Part shown: positions 55,080 through 64,000 of the stretch, piece by piece
Layout of the letters: every line of letters starts with the position of its first letter
Position numbering within the stretch: position 1 is the stretch's first letter
DNA from: Jaenimonas drosophilae
Lineage: Eukaryota; Euglenozoa; Kinetoplastea; Trypanosomatida; Trypanosomatidae
Length of the DNA: 64,000 nt
Assembly (NCBI GenBank): GCA_030849065.1
Contig: JASAON010001580.1
Span: forward strand, 1-64,000
Reading direction: 5' to 3'
Translations under genes and position numbers: made by a program
Notes under the pieces: generated by a model
The model's input: the letters and a program-made list of their open reading frames with translations, nothing else
What the model was told of the DNA's origin: nothing
The model's database searches: none

Positions 55080-56771
55080 ATGGAGCCACCTGCGATTCCC
55101 TTCAGCTTTTCACTTACCCCCGAGCACGAAGACATGCACCCCACCGCAACGCCTTCGCTGCACTCGTTTCACACGCCAACTGCCTCAAGTTGGACCCCAC
55201 TTCCCCACACGCCCCTCTACTCCCCGTGTGGGATCAGTTGGAAGGATCTATCCGCCAAGGTACACTCCAGTGAACTGCTAACAGGGCACCACCTCCTCTA
55301 CACCGACAGCCGCCCATCAATGGAGATCGAGGACAGCATCATCGCGAATGACGATGACCACCACAACTCCATGAACACCTATAATGGTATGGGTGGGCAA
55401 GGCGCACTGTCCCCTGTGCACGCCCCCAGCGGACAGGGCTCACTCAGCGATTCCATGTGTGCAGAGAAGGCATCCAAGCCCACAGCCATCACTGGAAGCC
55501 TCTCTCAGCAGTTGACGGAGGCAATTTCTGGTCGTGCGACCCACGACGAGGTCTGCTGCCCCAACATGTCCGCCTTTTCGGTCTACGACTCTGCCCTGCA
55601 GCAGCACTACATGCTCCCAAGTGAAACTGTCGTGGTAACCCTCGGCTCCATCAAGTATGTAACTCTCTTTGAAAAGTATGGGTCCCAAACACGCTATAAG
55701 TTTCAGCTCTGTGAGCGCTACCAACACGGTGCCTGCCCAGACGGAAGCAGCTGTACCTACATTCATTGCGTGTCTGTGCCCAACTCAACCACAGTGCACG
55801 ACAATGAAAACTTTATTAAATCGTTTCGCTCGTCTACCTTCACGGCAGAGGAGCTCGCTGGTGGAAAGAACACCAAAGGATACGCCACGCTGCGCGCAGG
55901 CGCAGTACTCGATGTATATCCTCCCAACGACAGCAACAAGGCCCCCCAGCGCATTCGCTCCGAGCACATTCTCCGCACTGCCGGCGCATTGGCTGCCTTT
56001 GAGGTGCGTGCTGCCGCACACGGTCTTGCCTTGGGCATCGAGTTCATGTCTCTCGGAAGCTGCACTCCTCTTGGCGAGCGCTCTCCCACTGCTCATTCAG
56101 AGGCGGTGAAAATTCGTCATTGTGCCCACTTTCAGTACAAACGCATGTGCCATCGAGGGCCCTCATGCTCCTTTATTCACTCCCTCGTTCCCTATGTGCA
56201 GAAGCTCGCCCCTTCCCTGGACTCCGAATCATCTGCTCACCACACCGACTGTGCCACCCCAACCTGCCTCATCGCCCTCACCCCCTCCCAGTCCATGTCC
56301 TTGACCCCACTTCACGGGCTTGGTCCAGCCCAGGGAGCGGTTGAGATCCGCACCGACAAAGTACCCTATGGCGGTCAGAGCACCGTGTGGCCCGATCGGC
56401 CAGTCCCCACCATCACCATGCTGCCGCCATCCATCGCCGCCATGGCCCCTCCCCAGGCTGAGCTTCACCCGCCCATGAACCTCGGCATTCCCTTCCCCAA
56501 CACAAGCCCGCTGGCCTCCACGGCCTCCGGTGCCTCGCTGGTGTCCCTCACCCCAACCAGCTCAACGACCCTGGTCTCGCCCTTGACCCTGTTGGCCTGG
56601 CCTTGGGGAGGACCGCCACTGCCACCAGCCTGTGTCGTTGGGAAACCCCCCGTGGGCTACCCAATGACAACTTTCCCCGCAGATCCCCAATTGTCTGCCG
56701 CCAACGGAAATGGGGCTGCGCACTTGATCAATGCACATAACGTTGGTCCCGCGCTACTATGGCCGCATTAG
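55080..56771 (+). CDS. Tandem CCCH zinc-finger RNA-binding protein
   Basis: Encodes 563 residues. Two CCCH fingers with C-x7-C-x5-C-x3-H spacing are visible: CERYQHGACPDGSSCTYIH starting at Cys211, and CAHFQYKRMCHRGPSCSFIH starting at Cys348. The spacing between them (about 118 residues) is unusually wide. The N-terminus is Ser/Thr/Pro/His-rich and the C-terminal third is Pro/Ser/Thr-rich low complexity, likely disordered. In kinetoplastids, where transcription is polycistronic, such ZC3H proteins commonly bind mRNA and control stability or translation; this role is inferred from the family. The gene is isolated by about 2 kb of non-coding sequence on each side, compatible with extensive UTR control. 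Start: ATG at 55080; the frame upstream to 55035 has only a TTG. Confidence 0.8.
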   Translation: MEPPAIPFSFSLTPEHEDMHPTATPSLHSFHTPTASSWTPLPHTPLYSPCGISWKDLSAKVHSSELLTGHHLLYTDSRPSMEIEDSIIANDDDHHNSMNTYNGMGGQGALSPVHAPSGQGSLSDSMCAEKASKPTAITGSLSQQLTEAISGRATHDEVCCPNMSAFSVYDSALQQHYMLPSETVVVTLGSIKYVTLFEKYGSQTRYKFQLCERYQHGACPDGSSCTYIHCVSVPNSTTVHDNENFIKSFRSSTFTAEELAGGKNTKGYATLRAGAVLDVYPPNDSNKAPQRIRSEHILRTAGALAAFEVRAAAHGLALGIEFMSLGSCTPLGERSPTAHSEAVKIRHCAHFQYKRMCHRGPSCSFIHSLVPYVQKLAPSLDSESSAHHTDCATPTCLIALTPSQSMSLTPLHGLGPAQGAVEIRTDKVPYGGQSTVWPDRPVPTITMLPPSIAAMAPPQAELHPPMNLGIPFPNTSPLASTASGASLVSLTPTSSTTLVSPLTLLAWPWGGPPLPPACVVGKPPVGYPMTTFPADPQLSAANGNGAAHLINAHNVGPALLWPH

Positions 56772-58977
56772 GCGTTGTCGTTAAGTGAGAGATGTTTCAT
56801 TAAACTAATCGGGGGGGGCGTCCTTCGAAATCTCCTCGTGGCGATGGCCACGCACTAATTTTGTGAAGTTGAAGATGTGAATGCAATCGTTAGGCGCCCC
56901 CACAAACATAATCGAACAGCAAACAACAACGTACTCTCGAGTACATCTTTTTTACCCTCCTTTTCTTTGTTTTATCCTTCATTTGCTATCCTGTTCTTCA
57001 GTTGTCGTTTCGCTCTTGTTGCTGGCTTTGATACTACAGTTGGAATGGTCTTTGTTGGATTTGCTGGGGCTGCAGCCATTCTACTGTTTCTTTTTAAAAG
57101 ATAGAGTGTATTCTTTGGTTTCTCGTTTCCTTTATCTTGCTCTCTTTTATTTTCTCTTCGTCATTTTTTTTGTTTTCCCTCTCTTCCTTCCGATGATTTC
57201 CACCCTCTGTGTGATCCCCTGGTGGGCAACGGCAGATGGGGAGGAATTGCGTCGCTTCATGTCCATACTTGATTGATTATATATCTGCACAGCACCCAAT
57301 ACGGCAGAGGGGCTTCCACATGCGAACTGATGCTGCTTCTTTGCTGCTGGCAAAGATACTGAATTTTTTCGTTGGGCGCTCTTAGATCTTACGTATCCGT
57401 GTTCTGTTGAAGCACTTACTTCATATTAATCTCAGCAGGCTGAGGCAGTCCCAATGCGAATGGGATGCTGTCTGAGAGCTCCCCTTTTTCTTTTTCATTT
57501 GATCGTTGTTCCGCTGCCTTTTTTTCTTTGTTGTGGTTGTATCCACCTACTGTTGTTCGCCCTTGTTGTTCTCGATACCCGTCACCGTTTTTTTTTTCAA
57601 ACAATATATTTGTTTGTGCACAGTCAACGCCATTGCTTCGCACCTGGGTTACAATCAGCACAAAATCACTCAATCACCCATGCACAGGGTTGTGACAGCG
57701 TAGCCCTTATGTTCTTTCACCCCACACGTCTCTGCGAGTGAGATTAACTCTCCGTTCTTTGAAAGTGATGACGAGCCGAGATATCTTTCCTACCCCTCCT
57801 TCTCTTTTGTTCCCCCCCCCCCACCATCCCCATGTTTATGAATTGATTCGATGATGGATTGAGTGCTTGCGTTAGTGAGTGTGTATGTGCCATCAGAACT
57901 TCTCCAAATCACGCACACGCAGTAAGACACTCCAGTAGATACCGTCAGTGACGGTTTTGTGCATGTCAACAAGAGCGATGTGGTTGCTGCCCACTTCGGT
58001 TCCCATCTTTTTGCTTCTCGAATATTTCTATTCTCGTGCTGCACAATGCTTCCGTCATGACCACTCAGCACAGTCCCTCTGTGCTTCTCCACGGCCGCAC
58101 ACACTACGTGGTTGATGCTGCAATTTGTTTGTTACTTCTCTCACATGAACCCACTCCCTCTCCGCGGATGTATCGTCGAACTTTTTCTTTCTTCGATTTT
58201 CTCTTTTTCTTTTTTGTATGCTTCCTCGTTCTTAATTTTCTTCGTTTCATTTTGTTTCGTGTTCGCAGTGAGAGAAGAGCGACATGAGCAGTAGACGTGA
58301 ACTTGACGGTGCACCACTGAGAAAGATTATGTAGCGAGAGGTGGTGTATTCGTCATGATTTGGTTTCCAGGACCTCTTCTTTTTCTTTTGATCTTTTTTA
58401 GTTATTTTTGTATCCTTGCTTGTTCAACTCTGCAGTGGTCTGTTGAGACCACAGCGGACGTTGATATCCAAGCGAGGAACCCAGTCGGAGGTGAAGCAAT
58501 GTGGCCGGTATACCTGCTATTTTTAATGCCCATCTCTTTCTGTGGCTCATGATCGTACTTCCGTGGGTTGCGAATTAGCGAAGGGAGTTGCAGCGAATGT
58601 TGATGATGTCGCGGACCGAGAAGGTCGGTGTTTATGTATATGCGTTTTGGGGCTGCGGTCGAGCAACACGAGATGAGAGCATTCGGAACTCTCCTGATTC
58701 ATCTGGCTTACCGCAGCCGCCTCACCCTCCTCCGTCGAACCTTCTTCACTTTCCACACATCCATTTCTGCGGGACTTCAACTCCGTACTCTTCTTCATTT
58801 TTTCTACTAGTTGTTTTGCCCGTTGATTCTGCCACTGTCACTTCCATGATGTTTGATGTTCCCATGTTTTCTCTGTTGTTCCTGGAAATGTCCTAAAAGA
58901 CGCCGTCCGTACTCCCATGGGAGTAGAGGGATGCACCTCATTCCATGTTTTGCTCCAATGGCTACATTTTGCAATTG
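56772..58977. other. Long gene-free region (about 2.2 kb) downstream of the CCCH gene
   Basis: Contains many T-rich tracts (56945-57005, 57110-57185, 57480-57600, 58180-58265, 58375-58420) and a C-run near 57813-57823. Frames of up to about 130 codons are hydrophobic translations of T-rich sequence, without codon bias. No RNA gene could be supported. Part is probably the CCCH gene's 3' UTR. Confidence 0.55.
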
Positions 58978-59056
58978 CCTTTTGCTCTTCTCTTTTGCTC
59001 CTGTGTTGTCTTGATGTTAATGAAAATTTTGTTTTTATAACGATAGATATTTCTAG
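58978..59056 (+). promoter_or_regulatory. Putative trans-splice acceptor of the SRP14-like gene
   Basis: A strong pyrimidine tract (58978-59010, ccttttgctcttctcttttgctcctgtg type) is followed by AG at 59045-59046 and tctAG at 59055-59056, 43 bases before the ATG at 59100. This placement argues that the in-frame upstream Met at 58917 is not the start. Confidence 0.55.
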
Positions 59057-59099
59057 GGACGGGAAGTTTTGGTCAGACGCAACAATTTTCATCGACGCG

Positions 59100-60320
59100 A
59101 TGAACGGGCAACGCCGAGTAGACGACGAGCGACAGCTCATGACGGAGCTCTCGAAGCTCTTCCACACAGTGCGTGCGAGCCACAAGGAGCAATCCAATCA
59201 GAAGAAGAGCCGGGCGGCAGGAAGGAAGTGCGCCAAGGCAACGCGCTCCCCGCCCAGCAAGGAGGAACGTGCAGAGCAGCAGCGTAGCAAGCGTGCGGCT
59301 CGCAAAAAGGGGAGTGGTGGAAGCATCTGGATCCTTTTCAAGGGTGGCTTTTCCGACCGAAACGTACCCAGTGAGGTGCCTGCCAACCTGCCCAAGCTGG
59401 CCAACCGTGCACGTCGCCGCTTTCATCGATCGATGGAGCAACGCACTGCTGCCGTGAGCAATGCCGAGGATTATCTCCAGAGTGCCTGGCAACAGGCAGA
59501 AGAGGCTGGGTTCCTACCTGCAGGGACCTCTCCAGACGCATCTCAGCTCTCAGACGAAGGAGAGGTCTACATGCGTGAGCAGTTTGCCGCTGCGGCCATG
59601 ATGCTCGCCCCATGCGCCCCAGGGGGTTTGGCCAAGGGCCATCTGCTACGAACGCTTCTCAAGACACGATGTGGCGCTGCCGATGGCGCCGATGTCGGGG
59701 GAAAGCGCGAGGCGGTGGCCCCATCAGCCTCCTCCGGGAGTGGCTGCCCGCTGCCGCCCTTGTTTGTGGTGGACGGGGATGAGAAGAAGCAGCGGCAGCT
59801 CGTTGAGGAGCTCGCCACACGCGAGTTGGCCATCTTGGCGAGTCCGTTAGCACCCAATCACTCCCGTCCAAAGGATGCCGACAGCTACGTACGCAACGCC
59901 AGAGAGCAGGCGAAGGAGAACTACTATTTCAAGCTGTCCGAACCTCTGGCGACGTCGGAGGACCAGGCAATCATTCGCCAATGCGAACAGCAGGTGCTGG
60001 GTGCGACCAGCTCCACCACGGACCCGGCAGTGGTGGATATTCGTCCAACCAAGTGTGTTGTACGTATCCGCAACAGCCAACTGATGAAGCACACGGCCAT
60101 CATCAGCACGCCAAAGGGCATCAACTACTTCCGATCAAACATTGGTCAAGTGTTGCGCAAGGAGTTGGCCAACTCCAAGCTTCCGCGAGGGCCGCCGGCG
60201 GAAGGTGGCGGTAGCACTTCTGCTGCTGGTACCGGAGCAAGCAACGCCACCACATCCCATAACAACAACAACAACAGCAACAACGGGGGTGGCGCAAACA
60301 AGAAGAAGCGACGCCGTTAG
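59100..60320 (+). CDS. SRP14-like protein with large insertions (Alu-domain SRP subunit candidate)
   Basis: Encodes 406 residues. The N-terminal RQLMTELSKLFHTVRAS resembles SRP14 helix 1 ('FLTELTRLFQKCR'). GGSIWILFKGG (about residue 72) resembles its first strand, after a basic insertion of about 45 residues. The C-terminal block from about residue 318 resembles the second half of SRP14: KCVVRI, then HTAIISTPKGINYFRSNIGQVLR (cited in two overlapping parts, each conserved in pattern: 'iST..s.keinkF...y..vLR'). About 235 residues are inserted between these halves, at the place where human SRP14 has its disordered loop. The tail is Gly/Ser/Asn-rich and ends in a basic KKKRRR, as in the basic tail of SRP14. 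SRP14 with SRP9 binds the SRP RNA Alu domain and arrests translation. Identity is by eye only and needs profile confirmation. Confidence 0.55.
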   Translation: MNGQRRVDDERQLMTELSKLFHTVRASHKEQSNQKKSRAAGRKCAKATRSPPSKEERAEQQRSKRAARKKGSGGSIWILFKGGFSDRNVPSEVPANLPKLANRARRRFHRSMEQRTAAVSNAEDYLQSAWQQAEEAGFLPAGTSPDASQLSDEGEVYMREQFAAAAMMLAPCAPGGLAKGHLLRTLLKTRCGAADGADVGGKREAVAPSASSGSGCPLPPLFVVDGDEKKQRQLVEELATRELAILASPLAPNHSRPKDADSYVRNAREQAKENYYFKLSEPLATSEDQAIIRQCEQQVLGATSSTTDPAVVDIRPTKCVVRIRNSQLMKHTAIISTPKGINYFRSNIGQVLRKELANSKLPRGPPAEGGGSTSAAGTGASNATTSHNNNNNSNNGGGANKKKRRR

Positions 60321-60667
60321 CATGTTCTGGTGTTCGTGTCTTCTCTCAGCCACTTGTATTCACCACCTTCCTCGTCCTACTCCACCTGGATAGGACTGAG
60401 AAGATGGATCATGCTTACCCCTAACGACCATCAAAGGTCGATAACACCAAAAATCACAGCACACCGCCCTCGCTGAGAGGGGCTGTGCGGCCAAACAAAC
60501 AACCAACAATCAGAACACACACACAAACACGCACATGCAAACTCTGGATGTGGTAGCTCTACTGACTTACCTCTTTGCCTCCTTTTCATCCTGGAACATC
60601 TTTTCTTTTCTTTGATTATGTTTCTTTGTTCTCGGATAGCGTCACCACCGAGCAACGTGTTTGCATC
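60321..60667. other. Intergenic region, no gene seen
   Basis: A T/C-rich stretch (about 60571-60632, ctctttgcctccttttcatc and cttttcttttctttg) precedes the next gene and probably directs its trans-splicing, with tAG near 60639-60640. No other feature is seen. Confidence 0.6.
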
Positions 60668-61528
60668 ATGCTGATTCGCATCACGACGCGGAGGGCTGTA
60701 ACTTCTCTGCGCTGCTCACAACGCACCGCCGTACTTCCTTCAACGTTCTTCAGTGTGCGCAGTCTTACTCAAGGTGGCCTTCCTCGGCACCACGGATCGA
60801 ACCGACACAGACGGGATACTGACGCAGTTGCAACAACTGCTGGGCCATCACCACCTCTGCGTCTAGATCCTCCCTTCACCCCCGTTCCTGGAGAAGCTGC
60901 GCTCAATCCTACCAATACATCGTCCATGACACAAGCCTCATCTCCTTCGCGTGATGTGCTATACATCTGCCAGCGTTGCATGACTCCACTCTTCCATAGC
61001 AATGACTATGCGGCGAGTAGCGTTGGGGTGGGCCGCCACACGAGTGGGTGGCCAACCTTTGAGCGCTGCCTCAAGACGGAAGGGGTGGAGGAGGATGCCA
61101 TTGTGATCCGCAGCACCACACAACGAACAGCGGCTGCAGCTGCTTCCGATCCCCTTCTTGAAGTCGACGATGATGATGATGATGCTAGCTCCAGTGCATC
61201 CTCTCCACGAGGTGAGCGCGGTCGTTCTGCGGCATGGCTCGCCGGCTACGTACCGCACACCTCCATGGCAATGGCCCGTGGAGAGAAGAGAGAGAAGAAG
61301 GATGAAATGGTGCGACGAAGTGGCGCGGCCGTTGCCTCTCACCGAAGGTCAACCTCGTGGCGGGAAGCATGCTTACGTGATGAGCACAAGCGTGTTGTGC
61401 CAACCATCCTGGAGGGATGTTGCCGACACTGCAACACGGCTGTTGCCATCATTGGCCGTCATGGGTCTCTCGTGACCACGGCATCGGCGGTGATGGCACT
61501 AACACCGGATGAGGTTGAGCATCCATAA
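60668..61528 (+). CDS. Mitochondrial MsrB/SelR-fold-like protein lacking catalytic residues
   Basis: Encodes 286 residues. The N-terminus (MLIRITTRRAVTSLRCSQR) is an Arg/Ser/Thr-rich amphipathic leader typical of mitochondrial import. After a disordered stretch, YICQRCMTPLF (Cys101, Cys104) and SGWPTFERC at about residue 126 match the first half of methionine sulfoxide reductase B ('Y.C..C..pLF....SGWPSF'). The second zinc CxxC appears only at the C-terminus (CCRHC, Cys252 and Cys255), after an acidic/Ser-rich insertion of about 100 residues. The catalytic 'RYCINS' cysteine and 'HLGHVF' histidines are not seen. It may be a structural zinc-ribbon relative, for example of a mitochondrial complex, rather than an active reductase. 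The in-frame frame upstream of 60668 is a translated pyrimidine tract. Confidence 0.6.
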   Translation: MLIRITTRRAVTSLRCSQRTAVLPSTFFSVRSLTQGGLPRHHGSNRHRRDTDAVATTAGPSPPLRLDPPFTPVPGEAALNPTNTSSMTQASSPSRDVLYICQRCMTPLFHSNDYAASSVGVGRHTSGWPTFERCLKTEGVEEDAIVIRSTTQRTAAAAASDPLLEVDDDDDDASSSASSPRGERGRSAAWLAGYVPHTSMAMARGEKREKKDEMVRRSGAAVASHRRSTSWREACLRDEHKRVVPTILEGCCRHCNTAVAIIGRHGSLVTTASAVMALTPDEVEHP

Positions 61529-61620
61529 ATACTCTGGTTTGATGTGTTGTTGCTGCATTGAGTATGAGTATGAGAACTCTTACCGTCTCCTATGCCAGCG
61601 AAAGTTGTGTCACGTATGCT

Positions 61621-61649
61621 ATTCTTCTTGTTGTTGGTTGTTGTTTTAG
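61621..61649 (+). promoter_or_regulatory. Putative trans-splice acceptor of the last gene
   Basis: A T/G-rich tract (ttcttcttgttgttggttg, then ttgtttt) ends in AG at 61648-61649, 23 bases before the ATG at 61673. Confidence 0.5.
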
Positions 61650-61672
61650 TTGGCAATCTAAGTAGGGTACGG

Positions 61673-64000
61673 ATGAGAAAGCACGGGGCCATCTTCTCGG
61701 CGCTTTGGCGGATTGACTGCCGTCGTGTTCTCCCGCGTCAGGCGCTCCGTCGAGGCATCCTGCATCCTGACGGATTGGCTCCCCAGATTCAAGGCAGCTC
61801 AAGTGGGGCACATTGGCTACCTCTACGAGCCAAGAGTAGCGCTCAAGCCAGGCGCGGTCAACGGGGTACGTCGAGCTTCACACCAGCCAGTTCGCAAGAA
61901 GAGTTATCGCGGCTGTTCCGTGCATCTGTGAGGACACTCGTTCAGCGCAACCCATTAGCTACAGTCCATGCGGGAGCCACCTCAGCTTCTGCATCTTTGG
62001 CGGATACGACGGAGCACGATGCGGCAGTGGTCATCAACGCGTCTCTCATGGCCCAACTGGGTGTAGCGCAGCTATCGGAGCAGCTGGCGCACACCGTCAC
62101 AGGATCAGATGGGGTTCATCTGAATGAGGGTGCAGCACTCGATCGTGCGCTTTCACTTGGCCTTCAAGCTGGGCTATCACCCAGCTCGGTGTTGCGGCGT
62201 ATCCAAGATGCGCTTCATCACGAGTCTGGATCATCATGCCGTGATTCAGGTGACGTTGACGGCCTTCTCGAGGGCCTCCTCCACCGATGCCTTACCGAGG
62301 AGCTCGCCGCAAAAATTCTCCAGGCAGAGTCAGCTCATCTTCGTCGTTTCCACCAACGTGAGGACCGCGGGCGGCGGCCGTCATCATCATCATCATCATC
62401 ATCTCCAACGACAGTTCAAAGCAACCGTGCTGCTCAAAGCAACTGGGTACTCATGACCATCCTATCTGTGGTGCTTCGCCCACAGGTTGAGAAGATGCCA
62501 AGCTCATCTGCCACGTGCCAAAGATGTTGGCCGCACGCACTCTCCATGAGCTTGAAGCTGTGTACGACTCTTGGCAAAGGTAGCCTCGCTGAGGGCATCC
62601 TCCATCGCGCGTGGGGGATGTGGGCCAGCCCCGTGGGTCATGTGGCGGAACAAGACTTACGCCGTCTCCGTGCGCAGATGCTGGAGCTGTGCTACGATGC
62701 AGCCATGGCAGTGGTGGAGGAAGGTGGCTCAGCGCTACCGCCGAGCCTTCGACCTTCGCTCGCCATCGCACAAGAAGCCACCATTTTCCTTCGGGTGCGT
62801 GCAATCGTCATGAGCTACTTCTTTGGTCTTCAATCCACGACTTCAATGCCACGACCAGGTGGCCGCACACCATCCGCATCACCTCCCGTGAGCGAGGAGG
62901 TGGAGGCCGACCGTGCGGCGATGGCTTTACATGCAGATCTGAATGAGGAAGAGAGCGCAGTCCCTATGCCCACGGCGGAGGCAGCTGGTGGCGTGGACGA
63001 TGCGCTGTTGGATGCCGCACTGGCCGCGGGCACCACCTCCGCATTGATGCGGCTCCTAACCCCCTTGGCCCTGGCCGTTGGGGGGAAGGTGGAGGACTAC
63101 CAATCCGTGGCCAACCTCCTCACGTCTCTGGTGCAACGCACCGACCTAGCCTACGACGGAGCCAACGCCGCTGCGGCTACCTCTGCCGTGGCTGCTCTGT
63201 GCGACGTGGTCGGCCGTATCACCATCCTTGGTGGGGCTACTCGTCTCTCCACCCTGGAGAAGCTCTACACCACTGTGCAGCTCAACGCCCCAGCCGCTGT
63301 GCTACACCACCAGCCCTCCGTGTTGGCGGCAGTCACGCGAGCCTTGGCAACGGCCAAGCAGTCGGCAGAGGCTTCCATCGTCTTCAATCAGCTTCTCAGT
63401 CCTGCCATGCGCAAGGACTACGCCTTTGACCCTCGTGTGATGACGGCGATGTTGCTGGCTTCTACCAACGCCACGGACAATATGCTGCGCTACCTCAGCT
63501 TCAAAGCCCAGCGGTACACCATCCCTGCTGCCTCACTCCAGGCACTGGCAGCCGATCTCCTGCTCTATGCAACCGCAGTGGCGTACAATGCGCCAACCGC
63601 CGCTTCTGAGGAAAGTGGGCGGATGGAGGTGGAGGCGGCACTGTTTCACGTCCTTGACGCAGCGGCTGCGGCCTCTGACGCGGGCGTTTGTGCGGATGAC
63701 GTGGAGCGGACCTTCTTTTTGCGCTGCTTAAGTCTCTACTCCCTCCTCTGTCAGCGATGTGCATCTTTTGGGGGTGATGGTGCCCCACACCAGGTGGATT
63801 GGGCCAACACCCTTCACGTGGTGCAGCAATGGGTGAAGGCGCTCTCACCAGCCTTGCAACACGACGTCCGACACAGACATGGTGGTGAGCTCTCCGCCAG
63901 TGCGGCCGTCACAGTGCAGCTGCTTGATGCGCTTGTGCGTGCCTTGGATTCAGACTTGGCAGGAGAGGCCACTACTCATTCTGCACGAATGGAGTTGCAG
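61673..64000 (+). CDS. Large helical protein, 3' end beyond window (possibly mitochondrial, PPR-like)
   Basis: The frame from the ATG at 61673 is open for 776 codons to the last base of the window, with no stop, so the gene is partial at its 3' end. The N-terminus is rich in Arg with almost no acidic residues (MRKHGAIFSALWRIDCRR), suggesting a mitochondrial presequence. A poly-Ser tract lies at about residues 237-244. From about residue 430 the sequence is Ala/Leu-rich and helical, with repeat-like units such as LAAVTRALATAKQSAEASIV and VMTAMLLASTNATDNMLRYL. These recall PPR or other alpha-solenoid proteins. No catalytic motif is seen. Kinetoplastid mitochondria use many PPR proteins on the ribosome and in RNA processing, but assignment here is weak. 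Confidence 0.75.
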   Translation, partial: MRKHGAIFSALWRIDCRRVLPRQALRRGILHPDGLAPQIQGSSSGAHWLPLRAKSSAQARRGQRGTSSFTPASSQEELSRLFRASVRTLVQRNPLATVHAGATSASASLADTTEHDAAVVINASLMAQLGVAQLSEQLAHTVTGSDGVHLNEGAALDRALSLGLQAGLSPSSVLRRIQDALHHESGSSCRDSGDVDGLLEGLLHRCLTEELAAKILQAESAHLRRFHQREDRGRRPSSSSSSSSPTTVQSNRAAQSNWVLMTILSVVLRPQVEKMPSSSATCQRCWPHALSMSLKLCTTLGKGSLAEGILHRAWGMWASPVGHVAEQDLRRLRAQMLELCYDAAMAVVEEGGSALPPSLRPSLAIAQEATIFLRVRAIVMSYFFGLQSTTSMPRPGGRTPSASPPVSEEVEADRAAMALHADLNEEESAVPMPTAEAAGGVDDALLDAALAAGTTSALMRLLTPLALAVGGKVEDYQSVANLLTSLVQRTDLAYDGANAAAATSAVAALCDVVGRITILGGATRLSTLEKLYTTVQLNAPAAVLHHQPSVLAAVTRALATAKQSAEASIVFNQLLSPAMRKDYAFDPRVMTAMLLASTNATDNMLRYLSFKAQRYTIPAASLQALAADLLLYATAVAYNAPTAASEESGRMEVEAALFHVLDAAAAASDAGVCADDVERTFFLRCLSLYSLLCQRCASFGGDGAPHQVDWANTLHVVQQWVKALSPALQHDVRHRHGGELSASAAVTVQLLDALVRALDSDLAGEATTHSARMELQ
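62381..62403 (+). repeat. TCA trinucleotide repeat (poly-Ser) in the last gene
   Basis: Seven tca triplets and a following tct encode eight serines, preceded by an Arg-rich stretch. A short coding microsatellite, likely a flexible linker. Confidence 0.8.

Noticed and set aside
56881..57276. 131-codon hydrophobic frame resembling a membrane protein
   Set aside because: The hydrophobicity comes from T-rich DNA (Phe and Leu codons); a second overlapping frame looks equally membrane-like, and no acceptor or codon preference supports it.
58598..58698. Possible C/D box snoRNA (tgatgatg with ctga about 95 bases downstream)
   Set aside because: No terminal stem pairs the flanks of the two boxes and no D'/C' boxes were found; short boxes like these occur by chance.
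1..64000. CRISPR arrays, insertion sequences, prophage or retrotransposon copies
   Set aside because: No spaced direct repeats, transposase, integrase or reverse-transcriptase motifs were seen on either strand; the coding content is ordinary eukaryotic nuclear DNA.

Overview
This window looks like a piece of a kinetoplastid nuclear chromosome, most likely a free-living bodonid such as Bodo saltans (the species is an inference). The evidence is as follows. All supported genes lie on the + strand, are intronless and follow head to tail for 64 kb. Polypyrimidine tracts followed by AG sit just upstream of several start codons, as expected for spliced-leader trans-splicing of a polycistronic transcript. 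The proteins are plainly eukaryotic (ATM-type kinase, exportin-T, SF3A2, COG1, ZPR1, TBC protein) and include a trypanosomatid-style receptor cyclase relative. Start codons were set at the first in-frame ATG; the long hydrophobic N-terminal extensions that appear when reading further upstream are mostly translated pyrimidine tracts.

Layout. 0-16.5 kb: mitochondrial ClpB/Hsp78, a large type II membrane glycosyltransferase, ZPR1, a coiled-coil protein, a TBC Rab-GAP, a dienelactone hydrolase, a bacterial-type (probably PPi-dependent) phosphofructokinase and a small membrane protein. 16.8-21.2 kb: a receptor-type cyclase whose cytoplasmic cyclase domain has lost key catalytic residues. 21.2-22.9 kb: non-coding. 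22.8-30.2 kb: an AT-richer, less codon-biased segment with a possible truncated SET-domain gene, two identical tRNA-Val(CAC) genes, two GT60-like (GlcNAc-transferase) genes and a nucleotide-sugar transporter between them. 30.4-37.1 kb: COG1, a RING protein and SF3A2. 37.5-49.2 kb: a 3902-residue ATM/Tel1 kinase. 49.8-53.2 kb: exportin-T, interrupted by one ambiguous base (N at 50704) that breaks the frame. 53.2-59.1 kb: a CCCH zinc-finger gene between two gene-free stretches of about 2 kb. 59.1-64 kb: an SRP14-like protein with very large insertions, a degenerate mitochondrial MsrB-like protein and a 5'-complete, 3'-open gene running off the window.

Functional themes. The GT60-like pair, the nucleotide-sugar transporter and COG1 (Golgi tethering) are neighbours and all fit Golgi glycosylation, although kinetoplastid gene order usually says little about function. 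The observations most worth follow-up are the SRP14-like protein (trypanosomatid SRP is described as lacking SRP9/14), the bacterial-type PPi-PFK signature, the pseudo-cyclase receptor, the active/degenerate GT60 pair, and the compositional break at the tRNA genes.
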